Positions 1-10,620 of a stretch of DNA of 64,000 bases are shown here, in pieces. The DNA lies in the NCBI GenBank assembly GCA_934047225.1, contig OW203991.1:9734001-9798000 (forward strand), read 5' to 3'. Source of the DNA: Ypsolopha sequella. Its lineage: Eukaryota > Arthropoda > Insecta > Lepidoptera > Ypsolophidae. Within the stretch, counting starts at the first letter, position 1; each line of letters starts with the position of its first letter. The notes beneath the pieces are model-generated. The model worked only from the letters and a program-made list of their open reading frames with translations. It searched no databases and was not told where the DNA came from. Position numbers and translations under genes: made by a program.

Positions 1-371
1 ATTGGAAATGACAAATCCGTCATGATAATAATCTTGTTTTCTTTCTAGTACACTGTAAATAAATAAAGTTGAAGTATGTTGTTACTTGTATAGAGTTGCA
101 TTATATGAATGTAGATTGCATATATTCAAGCCAGTCAATGATTTAGCTCGTATGTATTCTTTGGAAAATATCTACACAAATCACAATAACACTGTATAAA
201 TAATATTTTATATGAATAAAAAAGTATTGACTAGGTTCGAGCTATAGTTTGACCAACTAGTGGTTGTCGTCGACTGACGAAATATATATACTTTTTTATG
301 TCTATTTATAATCTATTTAAATATGAATAAATATAATTTTAGCTATATTAGCTTTTTATTTGTAGTTTTAA
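1..371. other. AT-rich DNA, nothing recognised
   Basis: No coding sequence, RNA gene or repeat was recognised by eye. Confidence 0.5.
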
Positions 372-494
372 GCAATTATATGATAATAATTAAAAAAATA
401 ATAAACTTTATATTTTTTCGATATATTTCGGCCCCACTGATGAGGAGAAAAAATATAAAGTTTATTATTTTTTTAATTATTATCATATAATTGC
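372..494. repeat. Long AT-rich palindrome with 47 bp arms
   Basis: Positions 372-418 are the reverse complement of 448-494, essentially without mismatch. The 29 bp loop contains GATATATTTCGGCCCCACTG, a motif that recurs in or beside other inverted repeats of this window (9134, 26655, 37115, 37405, 47000). It is probably a foldback MITE or a hairpin-forming repeat. No target duplication was identified. Confidence 0.8.
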
Positions 495-1734
495 CTAATC
501 TATTTAAAATAATAATACTGTATGAAATCTATGACACAAATGTATGAAACTTCAATTCAATGCCATTTTATCTAGCTTCTAGTTCCACCAATGTCAAGTT
601 ATAAGTAAAAAGACGCATAGTTACTTTATATATAAATAACTAAACGAAAACGTATATCTCGTCGATCATCCGCGAGTAGAATTGTATGAAATTTATTGCA
701 ACTCTTTGGTCAAATGCTAAAAATTTTTAAAAGTATAGCGAGGCGGGAAATATGTACAATGTGAGAAGTAATGCGCGAGAATTTGTTCGTGACCAAAATC
801 GTAACAATCATAATAAAACGTAACCCTTGTTTGACAGCTGCGTACCTTTTCTATGTCATACACGCACCAAAAAAGCCTTGTCATACTGTGTAGGTAGGAA
901 AATTAGTAACGTGTTATGGGAAATAAAGTGACTTTTAGGATTATATACGAATGACAGACGAATGACAGGCGAAATACATATTTTATATTACAACTTGTGA
1001 CGTAGCTAGGTAAGAAAAAGTTAATAAATCTTTCATGGGAAATGCCATACTATTTTATAATAAGATACCAAACGAAATTTTTGCACTAGCCCTTTGTAAA
1101 TTTAAGGTTTACGTGAAGAAGATTATTTGCTCGAAGGCCTATACAGTAAATGTTTACTTAAGGCGATTACCATCGCCAAATTGGCAGCTCGATATTTGTC
1201 AGTAATAATATCAACGAAAACGACATTGAAATAACGTTCATATCAGCGCGCAATGCATAGTGGCTGTTATGACGCTCGCTGCGTCCTTGGTAGGGCGAAA
1301 TAGGAGAAAATTATCCTTTTCACTTGGACGCGATTGTTCGATTGAATAATCCTTTGTTATGTTTATAGCTATCAAGTTTATCTATTTATCAAAGCATAAA
1401 TTAATTCAATCGGCTAAGCCACTTAGGAGCAGTAGGAAATTCAAGCCAAAAAACACCATTTAGCTAATAAATTTTTTCATGTAGAAGTTTTGGTGGTATG
1501 AAAAAGAAAAATGTTGCATATGTTGTCTAAAAGCTGATCATTCATAATAATTTTTTTCATTATTTTTGGTTTGGCCGTAAACGAGGAGTAGGCTTTAGAA
1601 AGTACCCATTTGGCAATAGTAAGGCCCTTAATGTGATACGTTAAAGTTTTAGCATCCCTGTTACTCCATATGCGAAAAAACCCTCAGTGCAGGTGGGACG
1701 GATTCGTGGAAAAGTAGCAAAATGTCGGTTTTTT
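495..1734. other. Unrecognised AT-rich DNA
   Basis: No gene or repeat family was recognised in this stretch. Confidence 0.45.
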
Positions 1735-1814
1735 ATTAATATAAAATGTATATTATTATATATATATTATACATTATATATATATATATATAATAATATA
1801 CATTTTATATTAAT
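1735..1814. repeat. 80 bp pure A/T palindrome
   Basis: The sequence from ATTAATATAAAATG at 1735 reads as its own reverse complement through CATTTTATATTAAT ending at 1814, around an (AT)n centre. It is a cruciform-prone microsatellite palindrome rather than a gene. Confidence 0.75.
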
Positions 1815-2763
1815 ATGTATATTTTTGCCAAAAATAGTTTTTGACATAGCTATTTTGTCAAAAAGATTTTCAAGGAGACTTTACAAATACATAATATCCA
1901 CATTTTGAATGCAATTTCACAATGAAATTAGTTAGGATTTCAGAAAAACAGGAAAAAATAAAACAATTTAGAAAATACCTCTAAACTAACTTAGTCTATC
2001 GAGAAAATTTCATCAAATCGCGTTTTCCATCAGTGAGAATCTTAATCAAATACTCAATAAACATTTACCTAAAATTTAATAGTTAAATGACGTTATAATG
2101 GATTTATGGATTCGAAAATACCCTCAAAATACCCCATTTTTTTTTTGGTATCGCCATAAGTGGCCTTTTTCCGCTCAGCTGCCAAATAAATGCTTTAGGT
2201 GTTTGTGACGTTCTGATGGGTTTTTTCTCAATGAAACGTTGCACACATGTTTCCCTTCCCCCCACACTACACTCTGATCAATCTCTCATCAAGACTTGCG
2301 AGATGCCGAGATATTCAAACGACGACGCCGAATTTGTGAAAAGGTTTCAGATAAAAACCATTTTCTATTTTAACGTTAACTGTTTATTTATAGAAAAGTG
2401 TATAAACTTAACCATCTTTACATGAACGACGTCGATATTTCTTTCTTTTTTATTACCAGTATAGATACAAATTATACAACTTTTAAACTTTGCGTAATAA
2501 CGAGGCAATATTCACGATAGCATTTGATGAAATAACTATTTTTATCTCTTTATTCAATTAAAGTATAGGCTTACTTTTTACATTTAGTTGTTGTAATTAA
2601 TATTATGAAAAAAAAAAGACATGATCTTGCTAAGTTTCTTTCCCTTCTTCTAAGCAAGACTAATCGAATGGGCGGAGTTAGGCATATATTTATTATATGT
2701 GTTGCATATATTTATAATATTATTTATTCCTTATTCCTATATATTTTATTTTATTCAAGTGTA
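1815..2763. other. Unrecognised AT-rich DNA
   Basis: Short open frames here (for example 2216-2425) show no recognisable domain and look like chance. Confidence 0.4.
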
Positions 2764-2966
2764 TTTTTTAATTAAATTTAAGTAAACCTTCCTTCCTTTG
2801 TTATTTCCTTGTGTATTTCCCCATATTATTATTTGTTACATAAAACTATTACCTATATACATTTATACATTATATAATTATATTACATTAAAACCGACCT
2901 GTAATAAGTGTATCTGATATACCTACATTACAAAAATCAATATATTTCATTTCATTTCATTTTATT
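2764..2966 (+). repeat. LINE-like 3' tail, copy 1
   Basis: A core containing TTATTTCCTTGTGTATTTCC is shared with 60555-60670, in the same orientation. It ends in a (TTTCA)n-like tail, as expected of a 5'-truncated LINE 3' UTR. No coding part is present. Confidence 0.5.
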
Positions 2967-3224
2967 TCATATCCTAACAGCTAATATGCTTTTTATATAT
3001 GCTGTATAGAGACGTAATAAAATGTCGCTAGATAATGGTTATGAAAAAAAATATTGTCTTCACAATCAGTTTTTACCTTTTGTATAAATCCTCTTAAATG
3101 ATAAAAAAGCATGGTATCTCTTATGATATGACACAATGTAAAATAGTATAATATCCCCACCGAGTTTCTTGCCGTTCTTCTCATTGTGGTAGCTGAACCG
3201 AATTCTAATATTTAACCTAGTGAA

Positions 3225-3805
3225 CGTAAATCCAATCTTTCATGCTCTAAAAAGTACTGGTTTATGCTTGCAAACTGTTGTATTGTATAAAAGTGTTTAT
3301 TTCTTTTAAGACTATGGCAATAGGCCATACAGCCAGACACACAGTAAGATTTCATACACGAACTTTTTGAAACTCAATAATGTTCGCGCTAAGATTCTAT
3401 CATAGTAGCGCGAACTGACAGGACAAAAGCTTCGGATGATGCTCAAGGATATAAACAATAACTTCAAAGAGAGATAAAAAAAAAAGACATGCGTGTCTGA
3501 TTAGTTATTTTGGTTATTTAGACATGGCTGTATGGGGTAAGTTCCCTTTGCCTTCTCATTTGGTGGAAGCAGCAGTACATATTTAGTTGTTTGATTATTT
3601 AAATTTGCATTAAGTATAATTGAAAGTTAAATCATCCAGTGATGATAAAATAATACTGTTTCATTTCCTCGCAATCGAAGCAAAAAGTAGAGTGTTGAAC
3701 TCCGCTACAAACGAGCCATATTATTGCGAATTATAGCTGCCTTCGCCAAATATCTCGTGTAATATGGATCGTTTTATGCACTTGTATAACAATCTATTAT
3801 TATGT
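3225..3805 (+). repeat. Interspersed repeat family A, copy 1
   Basis: About 580 bp that matches 43995-44605 in the opposite orientation. Shared landmarks are the AAGTACTGGTTTATGCTTGC segment, the GCAATAGGCCATACAGCCAG segment, the TTGAAACTCAATAATGTTCG segment, and an AACAATCTATTATT end. Non-coding, class unknown. Divergence between copies is visible but modest. Confidence 0.7.
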
Positions 3806-4138
3806 AGTTTAATTTATAACTAAGCTTTTCTTTTAAGTTTTTTTTTTTTAGTTTTAAGATTTTTCTTATTTTAGTTCGATTTGATTTTGTTATCTGTTAT
3901 AACTTATACTAATATTATAATAATTCCTTATTGAAATTTTATTTCTAGAGCTTGAGTTTTAATATTTTTAGTATATGCCCTGTACTAAGGCGTAGGTGTT
4001 TACAAGCTACGACCTAGTAAAAAGGGGCAATAAACGTGTTAAAGTAAATTATTAACGTCACAACTCATGACACTATTAAAAGCATGACGACGCGACGTTA
4101 TATTTGAAAGTACTATGCCAATAAAACTAAAGGTTCTT
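3806..4138. other. Unrecognised AT-rich DNA
   Basis: T-rich stretch with no recognised feature. Confidence 0.4.
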
Positions 4139-4684
4139 TAAGCCTCATTCACACGGGTAGATTAGGAAGTCGAGTGCGAAAGTTAAAAAATGACATTACT
4201 AGCAAAGTGTAAACAATTGCAAAATGATACTAAAATTTGTAGCTAGGTATGTAGATGGTTAAAAATCAAAAGCGATAAAAGATGACTAGTTGAATAAACA
4301 GTTACTTAAGTTATAATATCCAATGACCTCCATGTTTGTGTATTTGAGTAAAATAATTTCTATGCAATAATATAATTGTAAATATTTGCATACCTTCTTA
4401 GGTGAAATATGTTGGACATTTTAAATTTAACAACTGCACTGTACCATATTTGATGCAAATAAAATTATCTTTATCTTTTATCTTTAAGTTTTTCTACTTT
4501 TAACTACCCTAAATGTAAACCTGGGATTAAGCAGGGTTTACATTTTGACCAGTTAGAAGTAGAGTAACTAGCGTACTATTTAGCCGAGTACTTCACCACA
4601 TGCATTATCAATTCTACTCTCCCAGCTACTATCTTTAGTACTATTTTGTAACTGTTTTACTCTACCCGTGTAAACTAGGCATTA
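4139..4684. mobile_element. Candidate TIR element carrying a LINE tail
   Basis: The left end (GCCTCATTCACACGGGTAGA) is an imperfect inverted match of the right end (TCTACCCGTGTAAACTAGGC). Each end has an imperfect TIR of about 25 bp. The interior holds a TGTAAACCTGGG...TTTACA inverted pair. No convincing target duplication was found, so this is a candidate MITE. Confidence 0.45.
4385..4494 (+). repeat. LINE 3' end with (CTTTAT)n tail
   Basis: A stretch ending GATGCAAATAAAATTATC plus CTTTATC repeats resembles a 5'-truncated LINE 3' UTR with a simple-sequence tail. It lies inside the TIR candidate at 4139-4684. Confidence 0.45.
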
Positions 4685-5640
4685 CCGCTACAATTTTCTA
4701 GATTTATTTTCCTCTGGCCCCCATACTAGTTTGATTTAACCCATCCGTACCAGCGACCGAACACCGCCCGGAGCACAACACCACAACCTTTGTTCGTCGT
4801 CTGATTGCTTGGTTCCCGGGAGCTTCGACATTTGAATTTATCATTAGACCGCTCCTTGAGCCTCACTGAAATATGCAGTCACGAAAGGGTTTAGGCTTGT
4901 TTCGTATTCTTGTAAGAATGGGAATGTCATATTTTTGAAGAGCCTTCTGATTTTAGGTTTTTGTTTTGTATTCCAAAGGGAGAAAACTTATAAAACTCAG
5001 CGTTTGTCTGTCCGACCGTCACAAAATTCTAATTCTTGAAGCAATAAAGGTACAATGCTCAAGTTTGGAAAAATATAAAATTTTATACACTATACATTTA
5101 ATTTTTCGGGTTTAGTTGCAAAACGTTAACCCTTAAGCACAGCGGACATGTTTGTTATATTTAAATATTCCTTTAACGTGGGACATGAATAGTGTAATTG
5201 ACTAGCTAAACTGAATGTGATTTGATTGGAAATAAAATTGGTTGGGTATTGAATTATAAAATAAAGGTACATAATCAAAAGCTAGAAAAATTTTGACTAT
5301 TTTGAAAGTGTGTTTGAATTTGAGAAACAGAGATATGACTTCTAACGAAATAAGACGAAATAGACAACGATGAACAAAGCATGAAATATTTTTACATAAG
5401 AAATTGTACCAGCAATAAAAGCTATGAAAGCTGAAAAAGCGAGAAGATTGCTACATGGCTCTTTAATATGTGCTGGACGAGCGGTATTGTTCCAGACGAA
5501 TGGAATTTGTATGCAGGGTATAAATATGTGGCTATTAAATGTATTACTCATTTAAAATACAACACGATTTTTTTGGGTATGTTTTCAAATTGTCACGGGT
5601 GACACGGCGCGGGCTGTATATAACAAGAACTGACAACCTC
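4685..5640. other. Unrecognised DNA
   Basis: No gene or repeat was assigned. A lone TTAACCCTTAAG near 5129 resembles one end of the TTAA MITE at 48122 but has no partner. Confidence 0.4.
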
Positions 5641-6110
5641 GTAGTGGCTGGCTCTCAGGATAATACTTAGCTGAGTCACCCTTTTGCCAAAATCATCAGA
5701 CTGGCAGGCCGCGCTTGGTGGGTTAAGGAGTTATGGGGGAGGGAGGGGGAAAAGCTGCGCCTTAGTATACAAACTTGTGAATTTGGGAAAGTGAATGCAA
5801 GGGATAGGGTGAGGGAGGGAAGGGGGACCATTTGGGCTCCCTTTCTCTGGAATTGCGAACTTTTTAATTTTTGCAGAAATTCAAAATAATTAGTCACCTG
5901 ATATAACCGATTTTGTTACTATACATGGTCTAATTAAAATGGCTATCGTTCAACCTAATCTATGCGCTGAAGGATTGCTTAAGTCTGGCTACTAAGTCAT
6001 AGCCTCTCCTCTTCCTACATAACTCCTGAACCCACCAGGCACAGCCAGTCAGTCCGATAATTTTGGCAAAAGGGTGTCTCAAGTAAGTATTTTCCTGAGA
6101 GCCAGCTACA
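5641..6110. mobile_element. MITE with ~100 bp terminal inverted repeats
   Basis: The left end (TAGTGGCTGGCTCTCAGGAT) matches the reverse complement of the right end (TGTAGCTGGCTCTCAGGAAA). The match continues imperfectly through CACCCTTTTGCCAAAAT and into a GGTGGGTT.AGGAGTTATG block, giving TIRs of about 100 bp around a G-rich core. There is no transposase, so it is a non-autonomous DNA transposon of unknown superfamily. Confidence 0.75.
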
Positions 6111-6509
6111 GTAAAGTTACCTGACCTTCTAGGTGGTCAGCTCTTAGTCCAATTGGGGTGCACTATTTTAAGGTAATTTACGATACAAAAATTTCAAATT
6201 TTGCCATATAGGTATGTTGGGAATTTTATTGGAGCTTAGAAGAAGCATGTATTTAAACGGACAACAAAAAAGACTAAATACTACAGTGTTCTATAAAAAA
6301 TACTTAGTGCACATAAAAAAATCTGACTTGCACACTCAAATACTGTTACGAGCTGGGGTCGGTATGGGTAAGTATTACCAATTTACACCAAAACACTGAC
6401 ACATTATTTAGACAGTCACAAATAATTAAAAATAACAGTAATCACTTCACTTGAAGGTCCTTAACTAACTTTGAGTTCACTATACCTGTATCGCATAATA
6501 AGTGGACAG
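6111..6509 (-). other. Putative transcribed region behind a heat-shock-type promoter
   Basis: On the minus strand this stretch lies immediately downstream of the promoter at 6513-6658. It holds only very short open frames, the longest from the first two ATGs being about 10 codons. A possible splice donor CAG|GTATAG lies near 6486. A minus-strand AATAAA lies near 6221, about 290 nt from the predicted start site. No heat-shock protein coding sequence was found. It could be a 5' UTR of a distant exon, a short non-coding RNA, or a relic. Confidence 0.3.
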
Positions 6510-6658
6510 AACTAATTCACAGCACACGCAGCCCTATATTTATACGCCGAGCCAAAACTTCCAGAAACTTCGATGCAATTCGAGAATATTCTAGCATGGT
6601 CGGAAACGACTTGGAATGTTAATGTACTCTATGTTAATGTATGTAGGACATTCTGGAA
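6510..6658 (-). promoter_or_regulatory. Heat-shock-type promoter (HSEs, TATA box, initiator)
   Basis: Two perfect three-box heat-shock elements of form TTCnnGAAnnTTC lie at 6559-6571 and 6579-6591, in phase on the 5 bp HSE grid. A third partial site (GGAnnTTCnnGAA) is at 6646-6658 and an in-phase GAA at 6614-6616. On the minus strand they are followed by TATAAATA at plus positions 6537-6544. An arthropod-type initiator TTAGTT follows with its A at 6513, 31 bp from the first T of the TATA box. HSE cluster, then TATA, then initiator is the known layout of insect hsp promoters bound by HSF trimers. Function is inferred. No hsp coding sequence follows. Confidence 0.65.
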
Positions 6659-6680
6659 CAGATCGGCCAGGCTTTTCTTG

Positions 6681-7514
6681 TCCTTACGTCCTAAGTAACA
6701 ATACTAACTGTGCTCCTATAGGATATCTGGGTTGTCCAAAAAAAAACGACGAAGGTTAGGTATGGCGGTCGCAGAAATAACTTTTCCTACTGGCTCTCTT
6801 CAATACTGAACTGAAAATACCCCTTTAGAAAATACCAATAAAGAAAATTACACCGTATCTATGACACCCCACTGCACTAGTCACCTTCCAAAGCCTGTCC
6901 TATATACTGATATAACCGGACAAATAAGTTGTATTTTTGATGGTATTGGTAAAAACATTAAGTTTTTAGTTCATCAAACTTTAAACCGTCAACATTATTA
7001 ACCCGTTCTAGCCTAGATTTTGCCTGCTATATATTATTTAACTATTGTTTCAGCGATAATATGGACTTAACAGATTAAGTTACAAAACAAAAGCTTTCAA
7101 AATAAAGACATTCAATAATAAAACTCTTGAAACTGATCATTAGCGAAGTTCTATTTACTTATAACAAAGCTGTCTTCCGACTCTCGAGAAATTTCAAGTC
7201 ACTTGATATGCTACTTCTTCACAACTCTCGGTAATTTTCTCCGTGTCTTATTGGATTTCACTCATTTAAACGTGACTCCTACATTTAAATTAATTTGTAA
7301 AAAGATCAGAAGACGTATAAACACGAGCACAAAAAACGTGAACGTAAAGTAACGTAAGACGTGTACAACGATAAGTTCAATAAATTTTAGATGCGAAGTG
7401 CTTGATAAAATATACTTTATCGGTATTTCTAAACTATTTTAGAATCGAATATAGAATTGCATGTTTATCCCTGAACCCGAGATTGACTTATGTATGTAAT
7501 GATTTTATGATATT
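6681..7514. other. Unrecognised DNA
   Basis: No gene or repeat was recognised upstream of the HSE promoter. Confidence 0.4.
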
Positions 7515-7603
7515 AGTTTGTAATTTTTGTTCAAATTATTTAAATCTACTAATTTAACTTATTTGAATACTGCGGGACCCTCAGGGCGCTCTTGACTGTT
7601 TTT
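7515..7603 (+). mobile_element. Relic right end of the GGCCAAGTGC TIR family
   Basis: GTTTGTAATTTTTGTTCAAA and GGACCCTCAGGGCGCTCTTG match the right end of the element at 57113-57755 (GTTTGTAATTTCTG..., GGAACTCTCAGGGC...GACCGGTTTTTT). Only the right end survives. Confidence 0.5.
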
Positions 7604-7859
7604 TTTATTGCTACTGTGTTGCCAGACTTCTTTGTCACATAATGAATAAAAATATATTTTACTGGTATATATTTATTATTTTTTACTTTATTTGCTTCTT
7701 TGCCTTTATTATTGGGTATTTTAAAAGTTTGATTGTATAAGAATATATTTATATATTAAAAAAAAAATATTTAAACAATAAATTATTTTATCAATTAAAA
7801 TGGGGTCTGGCCACTGATAAATAAATAAATAAGTAAATGTAATAAATAAAATGTTAATT
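7604..7859. other. AT-rich DNA, nothing recognised
   Basis: Low-complexity AT sequence. Confidence 0.4.
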
Positions 7860-8012
7860 TGTTCATCTTTCTGTTAACCACCGAGGGTTGCCTGAGAGAT
7901 ATTGCTATTAGCAATAAGTGCTGCCCTTGTACACCATGTTTAATTGTTTCTTTTGTCTTTTAAGTTATTTGTGTAAATGTGCAAAAAGTGTTATAAATAA
8001 ATGAAATAAAAT
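7860..8012 (+). repeat. LINE 3' UTR fragment
   Basis: The block GGTTGCCTGAGAGATATTGC followed by an AGCAATAAG..GCCCTTGTAC segment and an AATAAATGAAATAAAATG tail resembles the 3' UTR common to moth LINE families. This is from memory of the family pattern and was not searched. No coding part is present. Confidence 0.5.
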
Positions 8013-8218
8013 GTAACAAGTTTATATGTTTTTCTAAATAGCGTTATTAACTATTTGTAGTTTACTCTAGTTTATTCATTTACATGTTAGGAAAAAGTCT
8101 TCTGGCTTACATACAAATTGAAATAGGATATATATAGACAAGAAGCTTTTTGAAAAAGCTTACAAATGTATGATGCCAATTTAGGTAGAAGCCTTTGAGA
8201 AGCAGTGGCTTCTACAAC

Positions 8219-8353
8219 TGATGGGAAGTTACGAATGTATAACACGGTCAATTTAACTATACACCTCGCTGGAATGCAAATGTAGCTCCTTAATGACGTC
8301 AACGCACGAGGTACCGAGTTAACTTGACCGTGTACTTACGCAACTTCCCATCT
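8219..8353. repeat. Short foldback repeat
   Basis: GATGGGAAGTTACGAATGTA...ACACGGTCAA...ACCTCG at 8219-8267 is an imperfect inverted match of 8305-8353. Arms are about 48 bp with a 38 bp spacer. It is a small MITE or hairpin. Confidence 0.65.
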
Positions 8354-8511
8354 GCAAAATTAATTAATTGAAGTGTAATAACCTACCTCGCAATTATTCG
8401 AATGACGAAACGGAAAATCTGGTCTTTAATTATTATTCTCTCTCTTAAATAAGTAAATAAATGTTATTAATTGACTAATTTGTCTTTAAATGTAGTTTAT
8501 ACATATATAGA
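8354..8511. other. AT-rich spacer
   Basis: Nothing recognised. Confidence 0.4.
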
Positions 8512-9086
8512 TATACAGGCTGTTAAGATGAAGGTTCGGATGCCGAAAACTGGCGATAGTACTCTTCCACACAAACAACTTTTCGTGAAAAAAATTGAGT
8601 AATCGAGAAAAAAAAAAGTTGTCTGTAAGGATAGCTGAAAGCTGTAAATAATTAAATAAATGAATTTTATTAGATTTATGTCGGTATCCATGTAAAAGAG
8701 AAAGTGGCTAATTATAATTATTGTTGATCATTAAAAACGATATCTCATTATTTGTTTGTTTACAAATTATAGTTTAAGTTGATTTTTGACATTGTATGCC
8801 TTTGACATTCTGCGCTTTTGACTATGTCTGCTTTTGACATTGTGCACCTTTGTCATTCTGGGCTTTTGACATTCTGCTCTTTTGATAATTTGCGATCCTT
8901 TGTCATTTTGCGCTTTTGACCCTATGCTCCTAAACAATTTTGGTCGGGTAGCTATGTAACTTTTCTATGTAACAGCTGGTTTTTTTTTCGCGATTCAAGG
9001 GTTGTTTGAATAGCAAAAGTTTTTCGTTTGGACAAGTACTATCGCCAGTTTCCGGCTTTAGCAACTTAATCTCAACACCCAGTATA
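8512..9086. mobile_element. MITE family B, copy 1
   Basis: Ends TATACAGGCTGTTAAGATGA and, inverted, TATACTGGGTGTTGAGATTA form long imperfect TIRs that extend through AACTGGCGATAGTACT to a TCGCGATTC/AATCGAGAA region. The same architecture is seen at 25248-25520. The TATA at each edge is compatible with a TA target. This copy is about twice as long because it holds a short tandem repeat (8779-8932). Confidence 0.75.
8779..8932 (+). repeat. Degenerate ~17 bp tandem repeat inside the family B MITE
   Basis: About eight to nine units resembling CTTTTGACATTCTGCG follow each other with small changes (CCTTTGACATTCTGCGC, TTTTGACATTGTGCACC, TTTGTCATTCTGGGC and so on). They are absent from the other copy of the MITE at 25248-25520, so they were gained or retained only here. 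Confidence 0.75.
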
Positions 9087-9381
9087 CTCGTATAAAAGTA
9101 TGCACTTAATAAAATAACATGAAAATTAAAGTGAGATATATTTCGGGTCCTCGTCAGTGGAAAGGAAAAAATGCTAAAGCGTCACTTGGGCCAAAATTAG
9201 TTGCATATAACGTTGATTTTTTTTCCTGCTTCGTTTTCGCGTGTAGGTTTTGCGGCAATCTGAGCACTTTTTTGGTGCTTTAGCATTCCTAAAACTTGAG
9301 GAATATCCTGGCTTTTAATCTATCAAGGGACGTTACTTTGTTGTTTTTGAAACAACCGTTGCTTAAGGTTAAACGTCAGTC
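9087..9381. other. Unassigned DNA with one ATATATTTCG motif
   Basis: GAGATATATTTCGGGTCCTC at 9134 followed by GTCAGTGG belongs to the motif set described for 372-494 and 46966-47092. Otherwise nothing recognised. Confidence 0.4.
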
Positions 9382-9734
9382 GCTTAGCGCAAAGTGCATA
9401 ACTTAACTTTGTATTTCTTGTTTAGTTACAAATTGAAAAACATTTTGGTATGTGGCAGTTGACGCCAATAGTTTAGTATTAGTAAGGTTTATAAAGCATG
9501 AGTTTGAATTTTAATGCTAAGTTAGTCATGATCTTGTCCAAATAAAGATAAAACATCATTTTAAGTTGGTTTTGAGAAGATCATGACTTAAGTGTGTAGG
9601 TATACAATTTCAAACTCTTTATAAACGTCACTAATACTAAACTATTGGCGTCAAATGCCACAGACTAAAATGCTTTTCAATTATAAATTTCTAAACAAGA
9701 AAAACAAAGTTAAGTAATGCAGTTTACGCTAAGC
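9382..9734. mobile_element. Foldback MITE, ~155 bp arms
   Basis: GCTTAGCGCAAAGTGCATAA at 9382 pairs with the inverted right end GCTTAGCGTAAACTGCATTA. The match continues through AACTTTG.TTTCTTGTTTAG, ATTTTGG..TGTGGCA, CAATAGTTTAGTATTAGT and CATGATCTT up to a short spacer near 9540-9576. There is no coding sequence. No clear target duplication was noted. Confidence 0.8.
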
Positions 9735-10202
9735 TACGTTTTAATAAGCTTTTAAAAGATAAAAGTTATCGACCGTTTCGAAAGATAAATAAATTGATTT
9801 TTAAATTGTGTAGAAATGGATTAAAAATTTACCATGGTAACTTTTAAGTGTATAATTCATACACAAATTAAATTTTTCACTGTGAAATCAAAAACACAAA
9901 ACCTTTCCAAATGTGAAAGTTGTAAATTATACTCGTACCTGCCGCGGCCGTCCAAAAAATAGATGTCATGGTCGATAGATCAGTAAGCCGATTCAATTGC
10001 CAATAGACGGAGCTTATCAAAATAAATACGGGTACAAACGCCACCAAATTTAATGGCGCTCCTGAAGGTTCTATCTATCTCTATATTTCGTCTTTATCTC
10101 TCATCTATTTCTCTCTACCCATCTCGTCAAAACTAACTTGACTCAGGCGTCATAAAGATTGGCGCGAACTTTAAACATGTTATATTAATTTATGCACCCA
10201 AA
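9735..10202. other. Unrecognised DNA
   Basis: Nothing recognised beyond AT-rich sequence and a CT-rich patch near 10070-10130. Confidence 0.4.
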
Positions 10203-10398
10203 ATCATACTGGAGGCTCGGTGAATGATCAGTATCACGTATCGACAACACATTTTTCAAATTCCGCAAAATAAAATATTGTAAATGACTCTGGCTGGGCA
10301 AATTGCGCTTGTAGGGAACACGGAAAAATTATTTACGAATTACACAAACAGGGTCATTTAACATTGACACTGAGTACTTACCGAGTCTTCAGTATGAA
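10203..10398. mobile_element. Short TIR element of the ACTCGGTAAGTG family
   Basis: The left end TCATACTGGAGGCTCGGTGA and the inverted right end TTCATACTGAAGACTCGGTA form imperfect TIRs of about 40 bp. The ACTCGGT(A)AGTGNTCA core recurs at 11884, 16535, 33195, 34783, 45739 and 55525. Confidence 0.55.
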
Positions 10399-10439
10399 TT
10401 TGGCTACAAAAATAATGTGAGAAAGAAAGAAAGAGAGAA

Positions 10440-10620
10440 AATATATTTATTGGCGCGTTTACAAAAAAAAGAACTTACAGCTAACACAGTAGAAAAGGTT
10501 TACTTAAGTAGGGAGTAATCTATAGATAAAATTAACAACACGACAAAAGGATGTAGCTCAGCTATGTGCCATCCAAAACATGCTTTGGTTGGCGCTGGTT
10601 TTATTTCTGGCGCAGAACTT
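10440..10620 (-). repeat. LINE/SINE 3' tail with GATGTAGCTCAGC block
   Basis: The segment GTAGCTCAGCTATGTGCCAT, through AAAACATGCTTTGGTTGGCG and GGTTTTATTTC, reappears in inverse orientation at 54009-54075. On the minus strand it precedes a tail-like stretch. The class is unknown. Confidence 0.5.
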
